DNA of 64,000 nucleotides from JANOZM01 sp031429355 (GCA_031429355.1 JANOZM010000012.1:1-64000); one strand, 5' to 3'. Shown: positions 27,105-36,367, numbered from the stretch's first letter. Notes: generated by a model not told the origin, from the letters alone. Program-made: numbers and translations.

Positions 27105-27250
27105 GCCTCCGAGGACAGTCCTGAGGACTGTCCGGCGCGAATCGAAAGGTTGGGCTTGCAAGCCCAACCCCCGTTTTCAGGGTCGGAGGCGCCAGCCTCT
27201 GAGGACAGTCCTGAGGACTGTCCGGCACCAATCGAAAGGTTGGGCTTGCA
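27091..27250. repeat. Two 90-bp-period direct repeats starting in the tRNA 3' end
   Basis: The 70 bases 27091-27160 recur at 27181-27250 with three mismatches, exactly 90 bp apart. Each copy starts with the last 14 bases of the tRNA (T-arm end, acceptor strand, CCA). It then carries GCCTC(C/T)GA, a copy of the tRNA 5' acceptor strand, and a 21-base palindrome with arms GGACAGTCCT and AGGACTGTCC. The first copy continues into a perfect 22-base palindrome with arms GGTTGGGCTTG and CAAGCCCAACC (27152-27173); the second copy has lost its right arm. It may be a trailer/terminator array or the scar of tRNA-directed integration. Confidence 0.85.
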
Positions 27251-27354
27251 GCTCAACACATTAATCCTGCAACTTGTGCACCGTGAGCTAGCGCCTTAGC
27301 TAGCCGAAGAATACGATTCAACAATTCTTAACGCATTCGACTCACGGAGTTTTA

Positions 27355-28650
27355 ATGAACCCATACATTCGGCCAGATGATGGTCCATGGATGAAGCGCT
27401 ACCTAACATGGGCAGCGCCTTATTACGACAAATTTAGTCCTGAGCGCCGATTAGAAGTTGCCGAGATTGATCGTTGGTTGTACAGCCGAAAATCGATTGG
27501 TTTTGTAATTGGATTGATCGCCTCAGCGATAGGACTGTTTTTGGGTCTGCGCGCAGCAGGTCTAAGTAATATATTTGCAGCCTTAGCGACTATCGTTGCT
27601 TACGTACTAGTTTTAGTTGCAGTTTCGAGTACTTGGTTCGCCGGAGATGTTTTGACTGATCGGCGGCCAAAGTTTGTACGAAAGAGCCCCTTGCTTGCCG
27701 TATTTTATTTTTTGCTCATGGGCTACATTGGGGCTTTAATTGGTTTCGTTTTCGGTTCTTTTATGGCCAGCAAAGATTCGTTTACGGTTGATCGTACGTG
27801 GTCATTTTTTGTTGAAGGATTCGCAAAGACTGCACCGGCTGCTGCTGCCTTGGCGTTTCTCATGGTCAGCGCAGTATGTATTACGCTCGTCATAAAAAAA
27901 CAGCAATTACAGTCTAGGGTAAGCCGATTAAACAACGAAACAACTGCCCAAAGAAACCTAAACGCGTTGAACGAGGCTAAATTACGCGTGCTACAGGCTC
28001 AGATAAAACCGCATTTTTTATTTAATACTTTAGCTGCGTTGCAGTATTGGACGGACACTGGCGACACGCGCGCATCCGGTTTGTTAAAAAGCTTAACCGC
28101 GTTCTTGCGCGGCAGTACGGATTCGATGGATAAAGAACTGATAGACCTATCTGATGAAGTTGCTTTAGTAAGCGAGTATTTAAAAATCATGCAGTACAGA
28201 ATGGACAAAAAGCTAAACGTCGAAATAAATCTTGATAAGAATGCAGAGCAGGCAAAGATACCGCCAGCTTTGTTGTTAACCTTGGTAGAAAATGCTGTCG
28301 AACATGGCATTGAGCCTTCGCTTAACGGCGGGCTTATTCATATTGATGCTGTTGTAGTAAACGCAATGCTAAATTTAACGGTAAAAAATACCGGATGTGC
28401 GTTGCGAGATCAACATCGCGAAGGCGTTGGTTTAACAAACAGCCGCGAGCGTATTAAGGCGCTGTATGGTGAGCAAGTTGTGTTCGAACTACTCGGGGGC
28501 ACTAATCACTTAGAAACCATTGCGCGATTGCGTTTTCCTGCTCAGATTTCATTTAAGCAAGCCGTCTTTGAGCAATTTGCCCCTAATCAACTAAATTCAA
28601 ATCAAATAGATCCAAATCAAATCCGCCTTTCAACTGGGGCGAAGTCATGA
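27355..28650 (+). CDS. LytS/AlgZ-type sensor histidine kinase
   Basis: A 431-residue membrane kinase of the His_kinase/LytS family. Four hydrophobic segments lie between residues 48 and 180, with no large periplasmic domain. A coiled region leads to LRVLQAQIKPHFLFNTLAAL with phospho-acceptor His220, then the ATP-binding N box (LLTLVENAVEHGIEPSLNGG) and G box (GVGLTNSRERI). The C-terminal 25 residues are a low-complexity Asn-Gln-Pro tail. It overlaps the response-regulator gene by four bases, forming a two-component pair. The signal is unknown. Confidence 0.9.
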   Translation: MNPYIRPDDGPWMKRYLTWAAPYYDKFSPERRLEVAEIDRWLYSRKSIGFVIGLIASAIGLFLGLRAAGLSNIFAALATIVAYVLVLVAVSSTWFAGDVLTDRRPKFVRKSPLLAVFYFLLMGYIGALIGFVFGSFMASKDSFTVDRTWSFFVEGFAKTAPAAAALAFLMVSAVCITLVIKKQQLQSRVSRLNNETTAQRNLNALNEAKLRVLQAQIKPHFLFNTLAALQYWTDTGDTRASGLLKSLTAFLRGSTDSMDKELIDLSDEVALVSEYLKIMQYRMDKKLNVEINLDKNAEQAKIPPALLLTLVENAVEHGIEPSLNGGLIHIDAVVVNAMLNLTVKNTGCALRDQHREGVGLTNSRERIKALYGEQVVFELLGGTNHLETIARLRFPAQISFKQAVFEQFAPNQLNSNQIDPNQIRLSTGAKS

Positions 28651-29459
28651 ACATTAGCGTGTTAGTTGCCGACGACGAAGAAGCGCCGCGTTTCAATATG
28701 AGAGATAGTTTAGTCAAACATTGGCCCGAAGCCCAATTGGTTGCTATTTGCGTAAATGGCGTAGACGCTTGGGATAGCTATTTGGAACACGAGCCCCAAG
28801 TATGCTTTTTAGACATCAAAATGCCCGGCCTAAGTGGCTTTGAAGTTGCTCGGAAAATTACTGCTGTTGCGCCGGACTGTGCGATTGTTTTTTGTACTGC
28901 CCATGGCGAATATGCGTTAGAAGCGTTTGAGACGGGAGCAATTGATTATTTATTAAAGCCTATTGATACCCAACGGTTATTGCAAACTATCAATCGAGTG
29001 CAATCGCGTTTAAAAAACAGCGCAGAAAATTCTCCAACCCCAGCGCACTTAACTCAGTTACTGAATCAAGCGCTAGCGCTTGCAGCACCAACAAAAAAGT
29101 TGACACATATTCAAGCCAGCGTAGGCAAAGAAATACGGCTAATTGATGTGCAAAAAATACTGTTTTTCGAATCTGATACGCGATATACGCGTTTGATTTA
29201 TCAAGACAAGCTTGATGACGCCTCGCCTGTGCAAAGCAAGTCTCTATCTGAAGCCCTAATTCGAAAACCGTTAAAAGAACTTTTAGTTGATTTAGACAGC
29301 CATCAATTTTGGCAAGTTCACCGTTCGACTATCGTCAATAGTCAATTTATAAAATCGGCGGTTAGGGTTGACGAAGGCGTAATGAACTTAACTCTTCATC
29401 ATTCTAATCAGCTGGTATCAGTGTCGCGGCAGTTTCAGGGCTTGTTTAAAGGGCAGTAA
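28647..29459 (+). CDS. LytTR-family response regulator
   Basis: A 270-residue regulator. The receiver domain has acidic pocket DDEE near residues 9-12, phospho-acceptor Asp56 in CFLDIKMPG and Lys in YLLKPIDT near 105. The C-terminal LytTR DNA-binding domain includes FFESDTRYTRLIY and FWQVHRSTIVNSQFI. It should bind a pair of direct repeats upstream of target genes when phosphorylated by the adjacent kinase. The MATE exporter gene begins 42 bp downstream and may be a target or co-transcribed. Confidence 0.9.
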   Translation: MNISVLVADDEEAPRFNMRDSLVKHWPEAQLVAICVNGVDAWDSYLEHEPQVCFLDIKMPGLSGFEVARKITAVAPDCAIVFCTAHGEYALEAFETGAIDYLLKPIDTQRLLQTINRVQSRLKNSAENSPTPAHLTQLLNQALALAAPTKKLTHIQASVGKEIRLIDVQKILFFESDTRYTRLIYQDKLDDASPVQSKSLSEALIRKPLKELLVDLDSHQFWQVHRSTIVNSQFIKSAVRVDEGVMNLTLHHSNQLVSVSRQFQGLFKGQ

Positions 29460-29501
29460 AGCAATCGAATCTGAAGCAGGTTTGTGTTAACTTGATTGGT
29501 T

Positions 29502-31019
29502 ATGTCTGACACATCACAAAAACACCCCGCCGCAGGCGATATCGAGCCGAACTCCACGTCTAACTCCACTCAAAGTTCTGCGCTTAATTTAGCAGCGGAC
29601 CCCGCGCTCAATAAATCTAGCAGTCCAAACGCTACTTTTGTTAGCGGCTCGACTATGCGCCACGTTTTGGTAATGACAGGTACGGGTTCTGTCGGTTTAG
29701 TTTCTATTTTTATAGTCGATTTACTTAACCTTTTGTACATCTCGCAATTGGGCAAGCCCGAACTCACCGCCGCAGTTGGTTATGCAAGTTCAGTCGCTTG
29801 GTTTTTTATTTCGTTTGGTATTGGGCTCTCTATTGCAACTAGCGCAATAGTGTCCCGTATCGTAGGCTCGGGCGATCGTAAGCGTGCTGGCGTATCGGCA
29901 AGCGCCGCTTTAGTGTTAGTTGCAGTGGTTACGTCGATAATTTGTTTGTTTGCTGCGCCGTTTTTAAGTGCGTTGTTTACTTTCCTAGGTGCAACTGGCG
30001 ATACCCATCGCTATGCGCTTCGCTTCATGCTAATTCAACTGCCTGCTATTCCGTTGTTGGCATTAGGGATGTCATTGGGTGGTTTGCTACGGTCGGTTGG
30101 CGATCCAAAACGTGCGATGTGGCTAACATTGTTACCTGCCTTCATGTTGGCAATTCTTGATCCTTTATTTATATTTTGGTTAGGCCTTGAGTTAGATGGC
30201 GCTGCAACTGTAGTAGTTATAGCGCGCATTGCAATGGTTGTTATTGGATTCTTCGCGCTCATTAAGTTTCATAAATTACTAATTAAACCGACTTTCGAAG
30301 CCTGCAAAAATTTGTACAAACCTTTTTTTGCAATCGGTTTGCCCGCAACTTTGACGCAAATTGCATCGCCTATTGCTAATGCAATGGTCACAAGTGCGAT
30401 GGCCGGATACGGCGATCAAGCTGTTTCGGGATGGGCCGTCATCGGGCGATTAATGCCAATGGCGTTTGGTGTTATTTTTGCACTGTCGGGCTCTATCGGT
30501 CCGATTATTGGGCAAAATTATGGAGCAAAGCGTTTTGATCGCGTGCGTGCCGTCATAAAAGACAGCCTAAAAGTTACGGTCATTTATTGCACGCTTATGT
30601 GCATCGTTTTGGCGATTTTGTCATCGTTTATTGCTAACAGTTTCGACGCTCAAGGCGTTGGGCGCGAGATTGTCATTTTCTTTTGCGTGTTTGCGGCCAG
30701 TAGCTTTATTTTTCAAGGGATGATGTTTGTAGCCAATGCAGCCTTCAATACGCTTGGCTATCAAATGGTTTCCACGGCGCTTAACTGGGGGCGAGCAACC
30801 CTCGGCGTGTTGCCCTTTGTTTGGTTGGGTGGGCATTGGTATGGGGCCAAGGGTGTCGTAGCGGGTTACAGCCTTGGTGGCGTATTATTCGGTTTAATTT
30901 CTTTGTGGATTTGTGCCAAGGTTCTGCGCAAAATCGAAACGCGCGAAATTGAAACGAACAAACACGAATTGAACAAAAACGAAACGAACAAAAACGGAGT
31001 TGCGGTTGCCAAGTCGTAA
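29502..31019 (+). CDS. MATE-family multidrug/Na+ efflux protein
   Basis: A 505-residue membrane protein of about 12 hydrophobic segments with two related halves (each with a P-A-(I/T) run such as LPAIPLLALGMSLGG and LPATLTQIASPIANAM). I choose ATG 29502; a TTG two codons earlier is less likely. A 50-residue Ser/Asn-rich leader and a C-terminal tail made of repeated ETNK-like units flank the transporter core. It exports drugs or cationic compounds against Na+ or H+. It overlaps a TetR gene at its 3' end, so the two are probably one unit. Confidence 0.88.
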   Translation: MSDTSQKHPAAGDIEPNSTSNSTQSSALNLAADPALNKSSSPNATFVSGSTMRHVLVMTGTGSVGLVSIFIVDLLNLLYISQLGKPELTAAVGYASSVAWFFISFGIGLSIATSAIVSRIVGSGDRKRAGVSASAALVLVAVVTSIICLFAAPFLSALFTFLGATGDTHRYALRFMLIQLPAIPLLALGMSLGGLLRSVGDPKRAMWLTLLPAFMLAILDPLFIFWLGLELDGAATVVVIARIAMVVIGFFALIKFHKLLIKPTFEACKNLYKPFFAIGLPATLTQIASPIANAMVTSAMAGYGDQAVSGWAVIGRLMPMAFGVIFALSGSIGPIIGQNYGAKRFDRVRAVIKDSLKVTVIYCTLMCIVLAILSSFIANSFDAQGVGREIVIFFCVFAASSFIFQGMMFVANAAFNTLGYQMVSTALNWGRATLGVLPFVWLGGHWYGAKGVVAGYSLGGVLFGLISLWICAKVLRKIETREIETNKHELNKNETNKNGVAVAKS

Positions 31020-31629
31020 AAATAATCCAGAGGCCACTCAGGCTAATATTCTTGAAGTCGCTACCGCAGAATTTGCCGACAAAGGTTTAGCGGGTGCCCG
31101 CATCGATTTAATTGCCGAAGCTACGCGCACTAGCAAACGTATGATCTATTACTACTTCGGCAGTAAAGAAGGGCTTTATATCGCGGTTTTAGAGCATGCC
31201 TATCGCAGCATTCGAGAAATTGAGTCGGGTCTCCACCTAGACGAATTAGAGCCGGTAGAAGCCTTGCGTAGTTTGGTCGCCCACACGGTGCAATACCAAT
31301 TAGCCCACCCCGAGTTTATTCGGTTAGTAATGAACGAAAACATGCATCGCGGCGAGTATTTAGAGCAAAGCAAAAAGATACAAAAGCTAAACGTGCCGGC
31401 AATTGACGGGTTGCGTAAAGTATACGAACGGGGTGTTAAAACCAAAGTGTTTCGTAAAGGGATTGATCCCATTGATTTGCATATGTCGATTAGCGCATTG
31501 TCAGTATTTAACGTGGCCAATCGCTACACGTTTTCCTTAATTTTTAAGCGCGATCTAGAGTCTAAAGCGGCTCAGGATGCGCGTTGTAAAAGCATCGTTG
31601 AAATGATTGAGCGGGCCGTTATTGTTTAG
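31006..31629 (+). CDS. TetR-family transcriptional regulator
   Basis: A TetR regulator of 207 residues. The helix-turn-helix is in the first 50 residues: ILEVATAEFADKGLAGARID, then SKRMIYYYFGSKEGLY. The C-terminal ligand-binding part is of the TetR_C type common in beta-proteobacteria. I choose TTG 31006 because GGAG stands six bases in front; TTG 31000 has no spacing for it. It overlaps the MATE gene 3' end. It may regulate that exporter or the divergent function of the following shikimate operon, which starts 86 bp downstream. Confidence 0.87.
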   Translation: MPSRKNNPEATQANILEVATAEFADKGLAGARIDLIAEATRTSKRMIYYYFGSKEGLYIAVLEHAYRSIREIESGLHLDELEPVEALRSLVAHTVQYQLAHPEFIRLVMNENMHRGEYLEQSKKIQKLNVPAIDGLRKVYERGVKTKVFRKGIDPIDLHMSISALSVFNVANRYTFSLIFKRDLESKAAQDARCKSIVEMIERAVIV

Positions 31630-31715
31630 TTGCGGCGTTTTTAAGTTTCATTTCCCACATTGTAGAACGCCTCTAACAGGTAACTAAGCTTGCCTTTCGT
31701 TGTGTTTTGTTTAAA

Positions 31716-32684
31716 ATGTACGAAATGGTTAACACACTAACAAACTCACAAAAAAGCACCCAACCGATCGTTGGGGCTAGCTTAAACTCGAGCCCATCGC
31801 CAATCGCCGATCCGGTTCCAGCAATTGAGCGACTACGCGAAAAACTTCTTGTCGGTTTAATTGGCAGTGGTATTCAACGTTCTTTATCGCCCGCTATGCA
31901 TGAGCGCGAAGCGGCGCATCACGGCATTCGTTTGCACTACCAAATAATCGATATTGGTTTGACTACTATTGGAGCGAAAGCATTGCCCAGTCTGCTAACA
32001 GCAGCGCAGCAAATGGGTTTTGCTGGGTTAAACATTACTTATCCTTGCAAACAACAAGTGATTGAATATCTTGACGAGTTAAGTGACGAAGCGCGCGCTA
32101 TGAATGCGGTCAACACCGTAGTTTTTCAAAATGGTCGGCGCTACGGTTTTAACACCGATGGCCTTGGTTGGGCTTGGGGTTTTGATCGTACTTTGCCGAC
32201 CGCCGATTTTTCTAATGTGGTGCTGCTTGGCGCGGGCGGTGCGGGCTCGGCGATTGCTCATTCGCTTGCTCGCAAGGGATGTCAACATTTAGCCGTAATT
32301 GATTCGGATGCACAACGTGCCGAAGCATTGGCCCATGATATTGAAAAACATTATGGTATTAAAACTAATGTTGATACCAACCCCGCGGGTTCGTTAAAAA
32401 ACGCCGCCGGAATGGTACACGCGACGCCAACAGGAATGGATAAATTGCCAGGCCTGCCTTTAGCCGAACACTTGGTACAAGCTAATTTTTGGGTGTCCGA
32501 AATTGTTTACTTTCCACTCGAAACTGCGTTGTTAAAGTTGGCTCGTCAGCGTGGCTGTCAAGTTGTTGACGGCGGTACGATGGCCGTTGGACAAGCAGTA
32601 GGTGCGTTTAAACATTTTACCGGACGTGAGGCTGTAGCTAATCGCATCGACCAACACTTTCGGCAACTAGTAGGGCAAGCATGA
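31716..32684 (+). CDS. Catabolic quinate/shikimate dehydrogenase (NAD-type)
   Basis: A shikimate-dehydrogenase-family enzyme of about 322 residues with an N-terminal Ser/Asn-rich extension of 40. Substrate site: SLSPAMHE, LNITYPCKQQVI with the catalytic Lys (about residue 112) and FNTDGLGW. The Rossmann loop is GAGGAGSA. The second strand ends in VIDSDAQRAE: an Asp here replaces the Asn-Arg-Thr motif of NADP-dependent AroE and fits NAD(H) use, as in catabolic quinate/shikimate dehydrogenases. It starts the operon of dehydroshikimate conversion and overlaps the next gene by four bases. Confidence 0.85.
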   Translation: MYEMVNTLTNSQKSTQPIVGASLNSSPSPIADPVPAIERLREKLLVGLIGSGIQRSLSPAMHEREAAHHGIRLHYQIIDIGLTTIGAKALPSLLTAAQQMGFAGLNITYPCKQQVIEYLDELSDEARAMNAVNTVVFQNGRRYGFNTDGLGWAWGFDRTLPTADFSNVVLLGAGGAGSAIAHSLARKGCQHLAVIDSDAQRAEALAHDIEKHYGIKTNVDTNPAGSLKNAAGMVHATPTGMDKLPGLPLAEHLVQANFWVSEIVYFPLETALLKLARQRGCQVVDGGTMAVGQAVGAFKHFTGREAVANRIDQHFRQLVGQA

Positions 32685-33559
32685 ATGCAATGACGAAAAA
32701 TCGTGAAGCCGTCCCGCAAGCTGACAACGTCTTAGGGTTGCGTGGCATTGAATTTATAGAGTATGCAACTACAAAACCGCAAGCGCTTGGACAACTGCTA
32801 GAGAAAATGGGTTTTCAGCCTGTAGCCCGGCATCGTTCGCGCGAAGTAGTGTTGTATCGCCAAGGCGAAATGAATTTAATCATCAATGCTAATCCAGCGG
32901 ATGCGCGCGTCAGTGCAACCGCCAACGGTGCGCCGGTACTTTCCGCTGTCGCTTTTCGAGTGCGTGATGCACGTGCTGCTCATGAACGTTGTATTGAATT
33001 GGGTGCTTGGGATGTCCCCGCTCATGCGCAAGCTATGGAACTTAATATTCCTGGTATTCACGGCCCCGGTCCAAGCCGCTTTTATTTTGTAGATCGGCAA
33101 GATCGCTTCTCTATTTACGATATTGATTTTGACTTCATTCCATCTGTTGATACTAAGCCGTCGGCGTTAGCTAATTTAAGTAATTTTGGTTTGGTGCAGT
33201 ACATTGGTATGGAGCGCACAGAAGACTGGTGTGCTTATTATTCGGAGTTCTTTGGGTTTAGCCGCATACCGGATAAAGAACGTTTTGGAATTTTGCCGAG
33301 GGGTTGTTTGTTACGCAGCCCTTGTGGCCAGTTTTTATGGCAATTGATTGAGCCCGATCCGTCCGCCGACTATGACGACCATATTGAACAAATGCATCGC
33401 ATTGGCCTTGGTGCTCCCGATGTTCCTGCTGCAATTGCCGCGCTAAAAAGCCGTGGAATAGAATTTGTTGATGCAGCACAATTGAAGCAATCCGAGCAGC
33501 GCGGCGCCTTAACTCGCAGCGCTTTAGGCTCGGTCTCGTTTGAGTTGGTTCATCGATGA
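32681..33559 (+). CDS. VOC-fold, 4-hydroxyphenylpyruvate-dioxygenase-like protein
   Basis: A 292-residue two-module vicinal-oxygen-chelate protein resembling HPPD (GIEFIEYATTKPQALGQLLE, IHGPGPSRFYFVDR, FGLVQYIGMERTEDW). In Pseudomonas-type QuiC1 proteins such a domain is fused behind the dehydroshikimate-dehydratase barrel. Here it is a separate gene placed before the barrel gene, with four-base overlaps on both sides. Its function in QuiC1 is unclear; it may stabilise or tune the dehydratase. As a stand-alone dioxygenase its substrate would be unknown. Confidence 0.8.
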   Translation: MNAMTKNREAVPQADNVLGLRGIEFIEYATTKPQALGQLLEKMGFQPVARHRSREVVLYRQGEMNLIINANPADARVSATANGAPVLSAVAFRVRDARAAHERCIELGAWDVPAHAQAMELNIPGIHGPGPSRFYFVDRQDRFSIYDIDFDFIPSVDTKPSALANLSNFGLVQYIGMERTEDWCAYYSEFFGFSRIPDKERFGILPRGCLLRSPCGQFLWQLIEPDPSADYDDHIEQMHRIGLGAPDVPAAIAALKSRGIEFVDAAQLKQSEQRGALTRSALGSVSFELVHR

Positions 33560-34557
33560 GCGTTGCCGTAAACAAGCTATCAAGCTTCGGAATGGATACG
33601 ATTACTTTTGCTGGTAGTTTAGAGGCAAAGTTAGAAGCTATTAAGGCAGCTGGCTTCGAGCAAGTCATGTTAAACGCCCGTGATATCGTTGGCCATTCGG
33701 GTGGTGTTGATGCCGCTGTTCAAGTCGTAAAAAATAGTGGTTTACGTATCACTGGTTTTCAAGTGCTACGTGATTTTGAAGGGCTTGAAGGACATCTGCA
33801 CGGTTACAAAGTAGACATTGCAAAGTCGATGTTGCAAATGTGTTCAGCACTTGGCAGCCCCGTTTTATTGGCTTGCTCGTCTACTTCACGGCATGCGAGT
33901 GCCGATAACGATGTTATTGCCAAGAGCCTTCGAAAATTAGCGATGCTGGCGTTGCCGCTTGGTATTAAAGTGGCCTTCGAAGCGTTTTCCTGGGGGCGCA
34001 ATATTAATCAATTCCCAGAAGCTTGGGATGTGATTCAGCGTGCCGACTGTCCTAACCTTGGCATTGGCCTAGACTCATTCCACGTCTTTGCAACTAAGAC
34101 ACCGCTTGATTCACTAGATCAAATAGATCCGAATAAAATATTTTTAGTTCAACTGTCTGATTTTATGTGGACCGAAGTGCCCACATTCGAAGAACGAATG
34201 ACCACTGCCCGAACTTTTCGGGTTTTTCCCGGTGAAGGGGTGCATAGCGCTGAACTCGCAGAATTTACTTTGCGTCTTGACGCCTTGGGCTATCGTGGCG
34301 ATTACAGTTTTGAAGTGTTTAACGACGACTATCAACAAATTCCGTTGCCGGTCGTTGCCGAGCGGGGCCGTAAAAGCGCTACTTGGTTAGCCGAAGATGT
34401 TTTGCGATTGGCAGCTCCTATTCCAATAGGAGCTCCTATTCCGATAGCAGCTTCTATTCCAATCGGCGTTACAGGTAAAGCAATGCACGCCACTCTACAA
34501 ACGGCTAGCAAGGCAAACACATCACCTCGCAGTTTGATAGCAAAGGCGCGTCTATGA
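33556..34557 (+). CDS. Sugar-phosphate-isomerase-fold 3-dehydroshikimate dehydratase
   Basis: A 333-residue TIM-barrel protein of the xylose-isomerase-like/AP endonuclease 2 family. Metal-ligand stretches are visible: KVAFEAFSWGRNINQF with Glu, GIGLDSFHVF with Asp and His, and YSFEVFND with Glu. The context (shikimate dehydrogenase, HPPD-like gene, TRAP carrier) supports conversion of 3-dehydroshikimate to protocatechuate. The last 50 residues, after LAEDVLRLAAP, form an odd tail of Pro-Ile-Pro-Ile-Gly repeats; in the fused homologue the linker would start here. Overlaps four bases with both neighbours. Confidence 0.83.
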   Translation: MSVAVNKLSSFGMDTITFAGSLEAKLEAIKAAGFEQVMLNARDIVGHSGGVDAAVQVVKNSGLRITGFQVLRDFEGLEGHLHGYKVDIAKSMLQMCSALGSPVLLACSSTSRHASADNDVIAKSLRKLAMLALPLGIKVAFEAFSWGRNINQFPEAWDVIQRADCPNLGIGLDSFHVFATKTPLDSLDQIDPNKIFLVQLSDFMWTEVPTFEERMTTARTFRVFPGEGVHSAELAEFTLRLDALGYRGDYSFEVFNDDYQQIPLPVVAERGRKSATWLAEDVLRLAAPIPIGAPIPIAASIPIGVTGKAMHATLQTASKANTSPRSLIAKARL

Positions 34558-35090
34558 AAAATGTAATGGATAAAATTGGCCAGTTGTTGGGCCTTTGCAT
34601 GGTTATCTGCCTAGTACTTATGGTGGTCTTAGTGTTTGGTAATGTTACGTTGCGTTACGGTTTTAAATCAAGCATCACCGTTTCCGAAGAGTTATCACGT
34701 TGGTTGTTTGTATGGATGATTTTTATGGGTGGTGTTTTGGCATTAAAAGATCGCCAGCATTTAGGCACCGATTTTTTAACGGCGCGCTTAGGTCCAACGG
34801 GCCGGCGCATTTGCGCCGCGCTCAGTTACGCAATAATGATCGTCATTACCGCAATTTTGCTGAAGGGAATGGTTGAACTTACGCGCATTAGCTACACCTC
34901 CACCAGTACCGTAATGGAAGTGTCGATGGGTTGGTTTTTTGCTTCTGGCGTGTTTTTTTCGGCACTTGCTTTTGTGCCGTTAATCTACCAATTTTTTCGA
35001 ATTGTGACCGGTCGAGCGAAAGACCAAGAACTAATCGGGTTTCAAGAGTCCGAAGAAACCCTGCATCCAATTAACGGCCCTAAACCATGA
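34554..35090 (+). CDS. dctQ: TRAP transporter small membrane subunit (DctQ type)
   Basis: A 178-residue protein with four hydrophobic segments. The DctQ motif VTLRYGFKSSITVSEELSRW (split here as NVTLRYGFK and SEELSRWLFVWM) is conserved. It joins the large permease to form a Na+-coupled carrier of organic acids. It overlaps the dehydratase gene and the DctM gene by four bases each, so the transporter is part of the catabolic operon; the likely cargo is shikimate, quinate or dehydroshikimate. Confidence 0.88.
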   Translation: MKNVMDKIGQLLGLCMVICLVLMVVLVFGNVTLRYGFKSSITVSEELSRWLFVWMIFMGGVLALKDRQHLGTDFLTARLGPTGRRICAALSYAIMIVITAILLKGMVELTRISYTSTSTVMEVSMGWFFASGVFFSALAFVPLIYQFFRIVTGRAKDQELIGFQESEETLHPINGPKP

Positions 35091-36367
35091 CTATTGCCAT
35101 CTTTTTAATTTCGTTAATTGCGGCGATGGCGCTGGGTTTGCCAATTGCTTATTCGTTGTTGGTCAGTGGTGTTGCCCTAATGTGGCACATGAATATTTTT
35201 GACTCACAAATTTTGGCGCAAAATTTGTTAGAAGGCGCAAACAGTTTTCCATTGTTGGCCGTACCGTTTTTTATGTTGGCCGGTGAAATTATGAACGCCG
35301 GTGGGTTATCGCGACGGATCGTAAAATTTGCGATTGCCTTGGTAGGGCATGTGCGTGGCGGTTTGGGCTATGTGGCGATTGTGGCTGCGGTAATTATGGC
35401 CGCACTATCAGGTTCGGCGGTAGCCGATGCTGCTGCCTTATCGTCTTTGCTATTGCCGATGATGGTAGCAGCCGGTCATGATAAAGCGCGCTCGGCGGGA
35501 TTGTTGGCTTCTGCCAGCATTATTGCGCCGGTTATTCCGCCGAGTATTGGCTTTGTTATTTTTGGCGTTGCAGCCAACGTGTCGATATCTAAGTTGTTTT
35601 TGGCGGGCATTGTGCCCGGCTTGTTGCTAGCGGTATCGCTTTGGATAACTTGGTGGTGGTTGTCACGTACCGAGCAGGTCGAAGTGCCGAAGCGGCAAAA
35701 TAAGACGCAAATTTTATTGGCATTAAAAGACGCTTCGTTGGCATTGGGTTTACCATTGATAGTGGTCTTTGGAATGAAGTTTAGTATATTCACACCAACC
35801 GAAGCGGCCGTGGGCGCTGCGGTTTACGCTTTAGTGATTTCAATATTTGTTTATCGTGAATTAAAAATTTCCGAGATTTACCAAGTGTTGCTAAACGCAG
35901 CAAAAACGACCTCGGTCATTATGTTTTTAGTAGCTGCAGCAACCGTGTCGGCTTGGTTGATTACTGTTGCACAATTGCCCGATCAGCTAGTGACTTTATT
36001 GCAACCGCTACTCGATAGCCCGCGCCTGTTAATGTTTGCGATTATGGTGTTGGTGATTTTAGTGGGGACAGCGATGGACATGACGCCGACTATTTTGATC
36101 TTGACACCAGTGCTTATGCCCATCATTAAAGCCGCCGGAATTGATCCGATTTACTTTGGTGTACTGTTTATAATTAACAATGCCATAGGGCTAATTACGC
36201 CGCCAGTCGGAACCGTTTTAAACACAGTAGCTGGTGTAGGCAAAATGAGTATGGATCAGGTTACTCGTGGTGTTTGGCCGTTTATGATTGCACAGTTTAT
36301 TTTTCTGTTCTTGATGGTGATGTTTCCACAGCTTGTTATGGTTCCTGCACGTTGGTTAAGTAATTAA
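35087..36367 (+). CDS. dctM: TRAP transporter large permease (DctM type)
   Basis: A 426-residue integral membrane protein with about 12 hydrophobic segments. Typical DctM stretches: VPFFMLAGEIMNAGGLS, ALSGSAVADAAALSSLLLP, ASIIAPVIPPSIGFVIFG and GLITPPVGTVLN. It carries the solute delivered by the DctP protein into the cell with Na+. It overlaps dctQ by four bases. A 100-bp gap separates it from dctP. Confidence 0.9.
   Translation: MTIAIFLISLIAAMALGLPIAYSLLVSGVALMWHMNIFDSQILAQNLLEGANSFPLLAVPFFMLAGEIMNAGGLSRRIVKFAIALVGHVRGGLGYVAIVAAVIMAALSGSAVADAAALSSLLLPMMVAAGHDKARSAGLLASASIIAPVIPPSIGFVIFGVAANVSISKLFLAGIVPGLLLAVSLWITWWWLSRTEQVEVPKRQNKTQILLALKDASLALGLPLIVVFGMKFSIFTPTEAAVGAAVYALVISIFVYRELKISEIYQVLLNAAKTTSVIMFLVAAATVSAWLITVAQLPDQLVTLLQPLLDSPRLLMFAIMVLVILVGTAMDMTPTILILTPVLMPIIKAAGIDPIYFGVLFIINNAIGLITPPVGTVLNTVAGVGKMSMDQVTRGVWPFMIAQFIFLFLMVMFPQLVMVPARWLSN

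Noticed and set aside
27029..27250. Active integrative element using tRNA-Arg as attachment site
   Set aside because: Although the tRNA end is duplicated, the copies are only 90 bp apart and no integrase gene is present, so at most this is a scar.
26987..27259. Reverse frames with repeated RAGQSSGLSSEAGASDP units across the tRNA and its repeats
   Set aside because: They are translations of the tRNA-linked repeat in the wrong strand; the tRNA gene is certain and the repetition comes from the DNA repeat.
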